From Ochromonas danica (Eukaryota; Sar; Chrysophyceae; Chromulinales; Chromulinaceae), in assembly GCA_015146655.1 (NCBI GenBank), contig VKHL01000224.1:5492-34373 (forward strand): a DNA stretch of 28,882 nt, in the 5' to 3' direction. The notes under the pieces were generated by a model. That model saw nothing but the letters and a program-made list of their open reading frames with translations. It had not been told where the DNA came from and ran no database searches. Within the stretch, counting starts at the first letter, position 1. Every line of letters begins with the position of its first letter. Shown here piece by piece: positions 1 to 10,249 of the stretch. Both the position numbers and the translations under genes were made by a program.

Positions 1-645
1 GTGGAAAGTCAGTAGCTGAGAGTCTATGGACAGAAGAGGAAGATGCAGAGTTGTTGAAAGCAGTGAGACAGTTTGGGGATAGTGGGAAATGGAATGCTGT
101 AGCATCTTGTCTGTCTTCTTCTCACACAGCGAGGGAGTGCAAAGTGAGGTGAGTTTATTGTTAATGAGAGTCATGCAATAATGTGGATATTGATTGTTGT
201 TGTTCTGTTTGTGTATGTATGTGTGTGATATGATACAAGATGGGTGAATGAGTTGAGTCGACTATTGAATGCTTCTCCTTGGACAAAGGAAGAAGATGAT
301 CTTCTTATCTCCTTGCGCAGTAAAGGGCTTTATTATCACCACTTATTTCATCACTTGAAGAACAGAACTTATGCTGCTATAGTTAAGCGATGTGAAGAGC
401 TTGGAGTGGGAACAAAGCCTAAGAAGCGATGGACAAAGGAAGAGATTGCATTGTTGGTGAAGCTGGTCAATGAGAGTAAAGAAGGTGGCGGTCGAGTTAA
501 TTGGAAGTGGATTGCAAAGCAAATGCCATCGGAAAGAACAGCAATTGCTTGTCTTATGTATTATAATTATTTTTATGTAGAGAAGGAGAGCAAAGAAGAG
601 AAAGCAGAAGAAGAGCAGGAGGTAGAGAACTCTGAGAAGAGGTAA
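1..645 (+). CDS. Myb/SANT-repeat DNA-binding protein, 5' end cut off by the window
   Basis: Exons 1-148 (frame beginning at base 3) and 240-645, with a GT-AG intron at 149-239; the split codon AG|A restores an Arg and gives CKVRWVN across the junction. Three Trp-anchored helix-turn-helix-like repeats follow one another: the first starts at LWTEEED and ends at the splice junction, the second starts at SPWTKEEDD, the third at RWTKEEIALL. This is the pattern of Myb/SANT proteins, which bind DNA or chromatin in the nucleus. The C-terminus is a short Glu/Lys-rich tail. The true start lies upstream of the window, so the repeat number and any other domain are unknown. The frame stays open beyond the TAA at 643-645 (see findings). 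Family is clear; the specific regulator is not recognised. Confidence 0.75.
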
Positions 646-920
646 AGCACTGTATGTCCTCTGAGAAAGAAGACGACCAGTTGGTTAGACAGTGTGTGGA
701 GTGAAGATTTGATGAAGCAGAGGAAGTGAGTGCTTTCGTTGTTGTTAGTTGTAATAGCAAACAAACTATTTACTGACTGACATTGCATTGTATTGTATTG
801 CTTCTTCTTCTGTGAGACAATGGAGTTGTCAACTTGTTGACCCTTCGATTGCAAAACAAACAACATGAAAAGGTTACCAATGGTTAAAATTCTCGAGTGC
901 TTGGCGTTCACTTTATTGTA

Positions 921-1092
921 ACAGATACCGCCGATTTGTATCCCTGATACTATTTAAATAGTATTGGGGGTCGACCCCTTATACTAATTGGACTCCCTAT
1001 ACTATTGTTAGGTTTGCACGGATTATTGTCTCGGGTATGACCACGCTTGATCTCATGACCGATCGTTTGCACTACGCGTAGAGGGTATCTGT
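921..1092. mobile_element. possible small MITE-like element
   Basis: A 172-bp stretch with no gene is bounded by a perfect 9-bp terminal inverted repeat, ACAGATACC at 921-929 and GGTATCTGT at 1084-1092. Inside are two perfect palindromes close together: an 18-bp one at 947-964 centred on TTTAAA, and GGGGTCGACCCC at 967-978. No clear target-site duplication is visible and no second copy was seen in this window, so the assignment is tentative. The remainder of 646-1479 shows no gene I can support. Confidence 0.25.
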
Positions 1093-1475
1093 ACTATTGT
1101 TATTGTTTAGCTTGATCAATTTTCCTTTTCTATGAGATTGCAATGCACTCGTTATGGAACAGAGTGTGGATTCCATTCTACCAGTGTTGCTTTGACAAGT
1201 AGGAAGGGATGATACAAATCAGTTCTGAAGTATTGTTGGCAAACTTGCTTGTATAATGACTACATCAATTATTTTAACTAAAGTCTCGCTAATGCTGATA
1301 GAACGCCACTATCTAATGCTTTATATTGCAAGACCATTTCTTTCTTTTGATTTGCAGGTTGGACAGCTTTATTTGAAGCAGTCTGATCCTTTATATAGAT
1401 TATACCATGCACTGCCGAGGAGGAGCCAGTCTTTAGTGGACAAGCAACAACTGAGACCGCACACCTATAAATGTC

Positions 1476-1714
<239 letters not shown>

Positions 1715-1753
1715 TCTAACTCTCTGATGACAACAGCAAAGAGGATGCTTGAC

Positions 1754-2681
1754 CTACCTGTATCGCAAATACTCAGTTAGTCGAGGATTGCTTGAGCCTT
1801 CATGCATAGGAGGATGAGTAGAGGTGGAAGATGTTGCTTCTTCTTCGTGGTCAGAACGAGACAGATCCATGGACTGAAAGACTAGTCGACTCTCAGCAGG
1901 ATGACGACCATATCCTGCTATCATATGAATAGGCTTCTTCTCCTTCCCCTGCTTCATACAGCCAACACTACGATCATGACCACTATCATTTCCTTCCATG
2001 TATGACGGGGAGGATGATGATGATGAAAGATATTGTAAACCTTGACGAAGAAAATGCCTAGCTTCCATAAAAGAAGGTGCTAATAATTCCAATAGATCCA
2101 AGTCGTCAATTAATAAGATGTAGTCTTCTTGTTCTTGCTCTTCTTCTCTTCGTGGGTCTGTTAAATCTTTTAATTGCATTCCTTCTCTTTGCCATTGGAT
2201 TAACTCCTCCCATGATAGATCTTTATCCAGACGATTAGGAAGAGAAGAATTCAATTTGTTGTTTTTATCAGATGAGAGACTATGTAGTTGAATGACATGA
2301 AGAAGACCTGATGAGACACACTGTCGAGGATCAATGAACTAGTCATTCATTCATTAATTTATACCATACAGGACATGGTCACAAGGTCAAAGTTATTCTT
2401 ATCAATTGATTAGGAATAAGAGTTAAAAGACTTACATTCTTTCTCAAGATAGCTTCATAATGATTGTAAGAATGATTGCAAAGAATAAGAACAATAGGAG
2501 GAGAAGAAAGTCTTTGACTAGTTGATCGATTGGGTGAGAGGTATTTTAGCAAGAGATAGGTTAGTAAGAACTCTGCATTATGATTACTGCCTGGCACTTG
2601 CTCATCAAGTAGAAGAAGAAACTTCCCTTTTAAACAAGACTCACTAGACCAAGGGAAGAACTCTGATAACTTGGAATTCAT
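1754..2681 (-). CDS. ELP6: ELP6-like subunit of the Elongator complex
   Basis: Two exons on the minus strand, 2436-2681 and 1754-2320, joined over a 115-nt intron (donor GTAAGT, acceptor GACAG, phase 0), give 270 residues; known ELP6 proteins are about 265. ELP6 is one of the RecA-fold subunits of the Elp4-5-6 ring, which helps Elongator modify wobble uridines in tRNA. Visible family features are GKFLLLLDEQ with FLLTYLLLKYL near the N-terminus, the HYEAILRKN segment with the conserved His-Tyr at the splice junction, LLHVIQLHSL just after it, and the Walker-B-like strand YILLIDDLDLLELL. As in other ELP6 proteins there is no Walker A motif. The C-terminal 60 residues are polar and Ser-rich. A good donor (CAG|GTAGGT) overlaps the stop codon, so a further exon is possible. 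Assignment rests on recalled family pattern. Confidence 0.65.
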
Positions 2682-3028
2682 GATTAGTAAGGAATGATTG
2701 GATCATCACAAAACAACACGACGAACAGAATGATGGATGGATTCCACAGTGATTCCACACTCTGTTCCATGGCGAGTGCGTGGCGCTTCTCCCAAAGTTG
2801 GCTGCTTCGTCATTCTCCACGCCTTGCCCTTCACTCCAACTCCTTCAGAAGAAATTCCTTCCATCCACCTGCTGACCTCTGACCTCTGCCACACCTCGTC
2901 AGAGAATACAGAATGTTGTCAGAACAACCAACCTCCCATTCTCTTTCCCTCATCATAATTAAATCTACCGCACCTTGCAAATCAATCACTAGTCAACTTT
3001 CGACTCATCGCTACTCGAACTGCTAACA
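2682..3028. promoter_or_regulatory. divergent upstream region between ELP6-like and the first LHC gene
   Basis: This 347-bp stretch holds the presumed promoters of ELP6 (-) and the first LHC copy (+). From 2749 it is identical to the 280 bp upstream of the other three LHC genes, so all four have the same proximal promoter. Within it, TGACCTCTGACCTC (2873-2886) is a direct repeat, an AT-rich ATAATTAAAT lies about 75 bp before the ATG, and the segment between them is pyrimidine-rich. No confident TATA box is visible. The short frames crossing it are not credible genes. Confidence 0.5.
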
Positions 3029-3703
3029 ATGATTGCTCACACTCTCTTCCTCGTGCTCTTCCTCTTACCTGCTCTCTTCCATGCTTTCCGCCTCTCTCCC
3101 TCCAATGCTCGCTCGAACCGTCCCTCGGCTCCACAAGCCTCTGCCTCCGAGGGCCAAGTCTTCGACCCCAAGAAACAGGTGGGCAGCTCTGCTCCTCTGG
3201 GCTTCTTCGATCCTCTGGGATTCAGCAACGGCATCAGCGAGTCTCTCTACAAGCGCTACCAAGAATCCGAGATCAAGCATGGTCGAGTGGCCATGCTCGC
3301 AGCACTGGGCTTCTTCTTCGGAGAGGCTTTCCACCCTCTCTTCCATGGGGAAGTCTCGGGACCAGCCATCTTTGAGTTCCAGAAGGCAGAGGCCATCTTC
3401 CACAACTTCTGGATCCCTGCACTCGTCTTGGTGAGTGCCGTGGAGGGTCGAACCATCGCTGAGGGTTGGGAGTCTCCCGAAGAGACCTTCAAGAATGGTC
3501 CCAGCCTCGGAGCGAAGCTGCGCTCTGACTATGAGCCTGGAAACCTTGGCTTCGATCCTCTGGGTCTGAGACCCAAGAGTCCTGCAGCCTATGCCGACTT
3601 GAAGACGAAAGAGGTGAACAATGGTCGGTTAGCCATGGTGGGGGTGCTGGGTCTGGTGGTGCAGGAGTTGATTTCCCAGCAACCAGTCTTCTCTTCAACC
3701 TAA
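3029..3703 (+). CDS. LHC/FCP-type chlorophyll a/c-binding antenna protein, copy 1
   Basis: Intronless, 224 residues. LHC proteins bind chlorophyll and carotenoid in the thylakoid membrane and pass energy to the photosystems. The start gives a hydrophobic signal (residues 2-19) followed by Phe20 after FHA, the Ala-Phe type of cleavage site used for import into complex plastids, then a Ser/Pro/Arg-rich transit stretch to about residue 50. Helix 1 carries EIKHGR (81-86) and helix 3 carries EVNNGR (195-200), the Glu-Arg chlorophyll-binding pairs that cross-brace the fold; the middle helix lies at about 126-143. GFFDPLGF (58-65) and GFDPLGL (174-180) are the usual pre-helix motifs. Codons are much richer in C than in neighbouring genes, as expected for a strongly expressed gene. 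Whether it belongs to the Lhcf, Lhcr or another subfamily cannot be settled by eye. Confidence 0.95.
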   Translation: MIAHTLFLVLFLLPALFHAFRLSPSNARSNRPSAPQASASEGQVFDPKKQVGSSAPLGFFDPLGFSNGISESLYKRYQESEIKHGRVAMLAALGFFFGEAFHPLFHGEVSGPAIFEFQKAEAIFHNFWIPALVLVSAVEGRTIAEGWESPEETFKNGPSLGAKLRSDYEPGNLGFDPLGLRPKSPAAYADLKTKEVNNGRLAMVGVLGLVVQELISQQPVFSST

Positions 3704-4178
3704 GACCAGAGCAAGAGAGAGGATGATGAAGGAAAGGAGTGGAAGTATTTCGCCACAGCAGCAACATTACATAATGCGACATTGGAGTCAGAGTGGATGG
3801 CAGTTTTGGATGTCGACAACTGTTGCTGAAGATTTGTTTGTTTGACTTTCTGGTAGTTTAAAGTTTGTATGACCCGACCCGAGGTTAGGGTATTTGTTAT
3901 TAAGGATGGTATTGTAACCAGCAGTAATTACTATCATTTCATGTGGTTGTTGTTGTTTGGGTCTTAGTAGTTGTGTTGATTGTATCGAAAGGAGAAAGTG
4001 AGAATCCACAGAATGAGAAATGAAAATCCAAGATTAGTTTGAATAATATCATACTGAACATCGTGAAGGTTGTCGAAGGCAATTTCAGTATATTGAAGTC
4101 TTATAGATAAACACTACTAGTATATGACACAAATAGCTCATTATTGGAATCCATCCCTTTAGTGATAGCCCATGGCTC
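3704..4178. other. tail-to-tail spacer after LHC copy 1
   Basis: No gene seen. This 475-bp spacer separates the LHC stop from the 3' end of the exchanger fragment that points towards it, and should hold the LHC 3' UTR and polyadenylation region. The same spacer recurs at 6111-6585, 8518-8992 and 10925-11399; in the last it separates LHC copy 4 from the living exchanger gene. The short minus-strand frames in it have no recognisable features. Confidence 0.6.
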
Positions 4179-5037
4179 TTATCCTTCATTAAGATAGATG
4201 AAGGTAAAGTAAACTAATCCCCACACACAAAGCTGTACTGTAGCAGATGCTTTGGTCACAACCGTGCTGTGCAAGAGACGCCGTTCAGACCACATCCGTG
4301 AGATGGGTAAGGTCACACCAATATAGCTTACGATCACCACGACAAGAAGACAGGTCAGTAGCCACAGACTAACAACAAACACACAGTAGCACCATCACAG
4401 TAACGCTGAAGACGATATAGGAATATCAAAGCCACACTTGAGATTACCTGCTTGCTTGTCCATGTTCAATGCGAAGATAACCACCACCCGTGAGACAAAC
4501 AAACAAAGCAGGCAATCCTACGCCCAGACTAATATTGATAACCTGTTGATATTCTTACTTAGACATTGAAGAACCTTCATCATCATTCGCAGAAGATGAC
4601 CACTACCAACCTGACTGCCAATTGCTCCGGCTATCGCTCCATCATGATAACCATTCCTAGCCAAAGCTGTCAGAGAGGGCGAGCTACCACGTGAAGATAT
4701 AGAGTAAGACAAAGACCTAGCGGATGGTCTTTGTGAGGAGGCTCGAGATGACCAAGGAGTGGGTTTCGATGATATTTGTTCTGACAACGAGGTTGAGGTT
4801 GAGGTTGAGGTTGAGGATGACCATCTAGACATAGTCTCCTCCTCCTCCCAGTTCTTCATCCTCCCACTCCTTATTGTTGTTGTCTTTCCCATCTTTTAAT
4901 AACGGATGTTAAATGGATGTTAACCCATTCGACCAGCATTTTATGCTTCGATATCAGCCTACTTATGCGAGGCTGATATATATAAACTGGATAGATGGAC
5001 ATGGTCATCGAGGCTTCACTTCTACCCAAAATACCAT
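4179..5037 (-). pseudogene. decayed 3' fragment of the Na+/Ca2+ exchanger gene, unit 1
   Basis: Matches the intact gene at 11400-12909. Its exon-6 (4179-4368) and exon-5 (4448-4542) equivalents read as identical to the living gene, with splice sites preserved. Exon 4 begins at 4611, but at about 4668 it is fused directly to the Ser-rich loop of exon 3: roughly 370 bp, including intron 3 and the start of the second alpha repeat, are missing. A second loss of about 145 bp (parent 12408-12552) lies near 4835. Upstream of that the similarity is patchy, ends near 5037, and contains a stop in the parental frame. A GAGGTT hexamer is expanded relative to the parent. The first alpha repeat and most membrane helices are absent, so it cannot encode an exchanger. 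A minus-strand frame starting at 4892 can be spliced into exons 5 and 6, so a short transcript is conceivable. Confidence 0.85.
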
Positions 5038-5435
5038 TAGAGAGACTTTAGCTACAAATATATTATGATCTGGTCCTTGTACGACAGCACTTCAGAACTA
5101 TTCCATCCCGATTTGTCAAGAATGGTGATGTAATGGATTCCACACTCTGTTCCACGTGATTCCACACTCTGTTCCATGGCGAGTGCGTGGCGCTTCTCCC
5201 AAAGTTGGCTGCTTCGTCATTCTCCACGCCTTGCCCTTCACTCCAACTCCTTCAGAAGAAATTCCTTCCATCCACCTGCTGACCTCTGACCTCTGCCACA
5301 CCTCGTCAGAGAATACAGAATGTTGTCAGAACAACCAACCTCCCATTCTCTTTCCCTCATCATAATTAAATCTACCGCACCTTGCAAATCAATCACTAGT
5401 CAACTTTCGACTCATCGCTACTCGAACTGCTAACA
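5038..5435. promoter_or_regulatory. unit junction and LHC copy 2 promoter
   Basis: Bases 5038-5155 are unit-specific sequence with no match elsewhere in the window. From 5156 the stretch repeats the LHC upstream region. At the junction a core of about 17 bp (TCCACACTCTGTTCCA plus flanks) stands twice in direct orientation, at about 5138-5154 and 5161-5177. The same arrangement recurs at 7445-7842 and 9852-10249. No gene seen. Confidence 0.6.
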
Positions 5436-6110
5436 ATGATTGCTCACACTCTCTTCCTCGTGCTCTTCCTCTTACCTGCTCTCTTCCATGCTTTCCGCCT
5501 CTCTCCCTCCAATGCTCGCTCGAACCGTCCCTCGGCTCCACAAGCCTCTGCCTCCGAGGGCCAAGTCTTCGACCCCAAGAAACAGGTGGGCAGCTCTGCT
5601 CCTCTGGGCTTCTTCGATCCTCTGGGATTCAGCAACGGCATCAGCGAGTCTCTCTACAAGCGCTACCAAGAATCCGAGATCAAGCATGGTCGAGTGGCCA
5701 TGCTCGCAGCACTGGGCTTCTTCTTCGGAGAGGCTTTCCACCCTCTCTTCCATGGGGAAGTCTCGGGACCAGCCATCTTTGAGTTCCAGAAGGCAGAGGC
5801 CATCTTCCACAACTTCTGGATCCCTGCACTCGTCTTGGTGAGTGCCGTGGAGGGTCGAACCATCGCTGAGGGTTGGGAGTCTCCCGAAGAGACCTTCAAG
5901 AATGGTCCCAGCCTCGGAGCGAAGCTGCGCTCTGACTATGAGCCTGGAAACCTTGGCTTCGATCCTCTGGGTCTGAGACCCAAGAGTCCTGCAGCCTATG
6001 CCGACTTGAAGACGAAAGAGGTGAACAATGGTCGGTTAGCCATGGTGGGGGTGCTGGGTCTGGTGGTGCAGGAGTTGATTTCCCAGCAACCAGTCTTCTC
6101 TTCAACCTAA
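5436..6110 (+). CDS. LHC/FCP-type antenna protein, copy 2
   Basis: Encodes the same 224 residues as copy 1, with identical third-codon positions wherever compared by eye. Unlike copy 1, whose upstream neighbour is the ELP6 gene, this copy is preceded by the end of an exchanger fragment and a unit junction, so any distal promoter elements beyond 280 bp differ from copy 1. Confidence 0.95.
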   Translation: MIAHTLFLVLFLLPALFHAFRLSPSNARSNRPSAPQASASEGQVFDPKKQVGSSAPLGFFDPLGFSNGISESLYKRYQESEIKHGRVAMLAALGFFFGEAFHPLFHGEVSGPAIFEFQKAEAIFHNFWIPALVLVSAVEGRTIAEGWESPEETFKNGPSLGAKLRSDYEPGNLGFDPLGLRPKSPAAYADLKTKEVNNGRLAMVGVLGLVVQELISQQPVFSST

Positions 6111-6585
6111 GACCAGAGCAAGAGAGAGGATGATGAAGGAAAGGAGTGGAAGTATTTCGCCACAGCAGCAACATTACATAATGCGACATTGGAGTCAGAG
6201 TGGATGGCAGTTTTGGATGTCGACAACTGTTGCTGAAGATTTGTTTGTTTGACTTTCTGGTAGTTTAAAGTTTGTATGACCCGACCCGAGGTTAGGGTAT
6301 TTGTTATTAAGGATGGTATTGTAACCAGCAGTAATTACTATCATTTCATGTGGTTGTTGTTGTTTGGGTCTTAGTAGTTGTGTTGATTGTATCGAAAGGA
6401 GAAAGTGAGAATCCACAGAATGAGAAATGAAAATCCAAGATTAGTTTGAATAATATCATACTGAACATCGTGAAGGTTGTCGAAGGCAATTTCAGTATAT
6501 TGAAGTCTTATAGATAAACACTACTAGTATATGACACAAATAGCTCATTATTGGAATCCATCCCTTTAGTGATAGCCCATGGCTC

Positions 6586-7444
6586 TTATCCTTCATTAAG
6601 ATAGATGAAGGTAAAGTAAACTAATCCCCACACACAAAGCTGTACTGTAGCAGATGCTTTGGTCACAACCGTGCTGTGCAAGAGACGCCGTTCAGACCAC
6701 ATCCGTGAGATGGGTAAGGTCACACCAATATAGCTTACGATCACCACGACAAGAAGACAGGTCAGTAGCCACAGACTAACAACAAACACACAGTAGCACC
6801 ATCACAGTAACGCTGAAGACGATATAGGAATATCAAAGCCACACTTGAGATTACCTGCTTGCTTGTCCATGTTCAATGCGAAGATAACCACCACCCGTGA
6901 GACAAACAAACAAAGCAGGCAATCCTACGCCCAGACTAATATTGATAACCTGTTGATATTCTTACTTAGACATTGAAGAACCTTCATCATCATTCGCAGA
7001 AGATGACCACTACCAACCTGACTGCCAATTGCTCCGGCTATCGCTCCATCATGATAACCATTCCTAGCCAAAGCTGTCAGAGAGGGCGAGCTACCACGTG
7101 AAGATATAGAGTAAGACAAAGACCTAGCGGATGGTCTTTGTGAGGAGGCTCGAGATGACCAAGGAGTGGGTTTCGATGATATTTGTTCTGACAACGAGGT
7201 TGAGGTTGAGGTTGAGGTTGAGGATGACCATCTAGACATAGTCTCCTCCTCCTCCCAGTTCTTCATCCTCCCACTCCTTATTGTTGTTGTCTTTCCCATC
7301 TTTTAATAACGGATGTTAAATGGATGTTAACCCATTCGACCAGCATTTTATGCTTCGATATCAGCCTACTTATGCGAGGCTGATATATATAAACTGGATA
7401 GATGGACATGGTCATCGAGGCTTCACTTCTACCCAAAATACCAT
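6586..7444 (-). pseudogene. decayed exchanger fragment, unit 2
   Basis: Same extent, same two internal deletions and same hexamer expansion as the unit-1 fragment, displaced by 2407 bp. Shared breakpoints show that decay preceded amplification of the unit. Exon equivalents are at 6586-6775, 6855-6949 and from 7018. Confidence 0.85.
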
Positions 7445-7842
7445 TAGAGAGACTTTAGCTACAAATATATTATGATCTGGTCCTTGTACGACAGCACTTC
7501 AGAACTATTCCATCCCGATTTGTCAAGAATGGTGATGTAATGGATTCCACACTCTGTTCCACGTGATTCCACACTCTGTTCCATGGCGAGTGCGTGGCGC
7601 TTCTCCCAAAGTTGGCTGCTTCGTCATTCTCCACGCCTTGCCCTTCACTCCAACTCCTTCAGAAGAAATTCCTTCCATCCACCTGCTGACCTCTGACCTC
7701 TGCCACACCTCGTCAGAGAATACAGAATGTTGTCAGAACAACCAACCTCCCATTCTCTTTCCCTCATCATAATTAAATCTACCGCACCTTGCAAATCAAT
7801 CACTAGTCAACTTTCGACTCATCGCTACTCGAACTGCTAACA

Positions 7843-8517
7843 ATGATTGCTCACACTCTCTTCCTCGTGCTCTTCCTCTTACCTGCTCTCTTCCATGCTT
7901 TCCGCCTCTCTCCCTCCAATGCTCGCTCGAACCGTCCCTCGGCTCCACAAGCCTCTGCCTCCGAGGGCCAAGTCTTCGACCCCAAGAAACAGGTGGGCAG
8001 CTCTGCTCCTCTGGGCTTCTTCGATCCTCTGGGATTCAGCAACGGCATCAGCGAGTCTCTCTACAAGCGCTACCAAGAATCCGAGATCAAGCATGGTCGA
8101 GTGGCCATGCTCGCAGCACTGGGCTTCTTCTTCGGAGAGGCTTTCCACCCTCTCTTCCATGGGGAAGTCTCGGGACCAGCCATCTTTGAGTTCCAGAAGG
8201 CAGAGGCCATCTTCCACAACTTCTGGATCCCTGCACTCGTCTTGGTGAGTGCCGTGGAGGGTCGAACCATCGCTGAGGGTTGGGAGTCTCCCGAAGAGAC
8301 CTTCAAGAATGGTCCCAGCCTCGGAGCGAAGCTGCGCTCTGACTATGAGCCTGGAAACCTTGGCTTCGATCCTCTGGGTCTGAGACCCAAGAGTCCTGCA
8401 GCCTATGCCGACTTGAAGACGAAAGAGGTGAACAATGGTCGGTTAGCCATGGTGGGGGTGCTGGGTCTGGTGGTGCAGGAGTTGATTTCCCAGCAACCAG
8501 TCTTCTCTTCAACCTAA
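7843..8517 (+). CDS. LHC/FCP-type antenna protein, copy 3
   Basis: Identical 224-residue product, with the same promoter context as copy 2. It shows no private substitution in the encoded protein or in the overlapping frames on either strand. Confidence 0.95.
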   Translation: MIAHTLFLVLFLLPALFHAFRLSPSNARSNRPSAPQASASEGQVFDPKKQVGSSAPLGFFDPLGFSNGISESLYKRYQESEIKHGRVAMLAALGFFFGEAFHPLFHGEVSGPAIFEFQKAEAIFHNFWIPALVLVSAVEGRTIAEGWESPEETFKNGPSLGAKLRSDYEPGNLGFDPLGLRPKSPAAYADLKTKEVNNGRLAMVGVLGLVVQELISQQPVFSST

Positions 8518-8992
8518 GACCAGAGCAAGAGAGAGGATGATGAAGGAAAGGAGTGGAAGTATTTCGCCACAGCAGCAACATTACATAATGCGACATTGGA
8601 GTCAGAGTGGATGGCAGTTTTGGATGTCGACAACTGTTGCTGAAGATTTGTTTGTTTGACTTTCTGGTAGTTTAAAGTTTGTATGACCCGACCCGAGGTT
8701 AGGGTATTTGTTATTAAGGATGGTATTGTAACCAGCAGTAATTACTATCATTTCATGTGGTTGTTGTTGTTTGGGTCTTAGTAGTTGTGTTGATTGTATC
8801 GAAAGGAGAAAGTGAGAATCCACAGAATGAGAAATGAAAATCCAAGATTAGTTTGAATAATATCATACTGAACATCGTGAAGGTTGTCGAAGGCAATTTC
8901 AGTATATTGAAGTCTTATAGATAAACACTACTAGTATATGACACAAATAGCTCATTATTGGAATCCATCCCTTTAGTGATAGCCCATGGCTC

Positions 8993-9851
8993 TTATCCTT
9001 CATTAAGATAGATGAAGGTAAAGTAAACTAATCCCCACACACAAAGCTGTACTGTAGCAGATGCTTTGGTCACAACCGTGCTGTGCAAGAGACGCCGTTC
9101 AGACCACATCCGTGAGATGGGTAAGGTCACACCAATATAGCTTACGATCACCACGACAAGAAGACAGGTCAGTAGCCACAGACTAACAACAAACACACAG
9201 TAGCACCATCACAGTAACGCTGAAGACGATATAGGAATATCAAAGCCACACTTGAGATTACCTGCTTGCTTGTCCATGTTCAATGCGAAGATAACCACCA
9301 CCCGTGAGACAAACAAACAAAGCAGGCAATCCTACGCCCAGACTAATATTGATAACCTGTTGATATTCTTACTTAGACATTGAAGAACCTTCATCATCAT
9401 TCGCAGAAGATGACCACTACCAACCTGACTGCCAATTGCTCCGGCTATCGCTCCATCATGATAACCATTCCTAGCCAAAGCTGTCAGAGAGGGCGAGCTA
9501 CCACGTGAAGATATAGAGTAAGACAAAGACCTAGCGGATGGTCTTTGTGAGGAGGCTCGAGATGACCAAGGAGTGGGTTTCGATGATATTTGTTCTGACA
9601 ACGAGGTTGAGGTTGAGGTTGAGGTTGAGGATGACCATCTAGACATAGTCTCCTCCTCCTCCCAGTTCTTCATCCTCCCACTCCTTATTGTTGTTGTCTT
9701 TCCCATCTTTTAATAACGGATGTTAAATGGATGTTAACCCATTCGACCAGCATTTTATGCTTCGATATCAGCCTACTTATGCGAGGCTGATATATATAAA
9801 CTGGATAGATGGACATGGTCATCGAGGCTTCACTTCTACCCAAAATACCAT
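8993..9851 (-). pseudogene. decayed exchanger fragment, unit 3
   Basis: Third copy of the fragment, with exon equivalents at 8993-9182, 9262-9356 and from 9425. It carries the same fusion of exon 4 to the exon-3 loop and no additional damage that I can see relative to units 1 and 2. Confidence 0.85.
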
Positions 9852-10249
9852 TAGAGAGACTTTAGCTACAAATATATTATGATCTGGTCCTTGTACGACA
9901 GCACTTCAGAACTATTCCATCCCGATTTGTCAAGAATGGTGATGTAATGGATTCCACACTCTGTTCCACGTGATTCCACACTCTGTTCCATGGCGAGTGC
10001 GTGGCGCTTCTCCCAAAGTTGGCTGCTTCGTCATTCTCCACGCCTTGCCCTTCACTCCAACTCCTTCAGAAGAAATTCCTTCCATCCACCTGCTGACCTC
10101 TGACCTCTGCCACACCTCGTCAGAGAATACAGAATGTTGTCAGAACAACCAACCTCCCATTCTCTTTCCCTCATCATAATTAAATCTACCGCACCTTGCA
10201 AATCAATCACTAGTCAACTTTCGACTCATCGCTACTCGAACTGCTAACA

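Noticed and set aside
3033-3434. Frames on both strands overlapping each LHC gene (133, 112, 97, 78 and 65 residues)
   Set aside because: They are shadows of the LHC coding sequence; their repetition four times only reflects the tandem copies.
5156-5365. 69-residue frame upstream of each LHC gene
   Set aside because: It lies in the promoter/5' region, has no recognisable features, and differs at its 5' end in unit 1.
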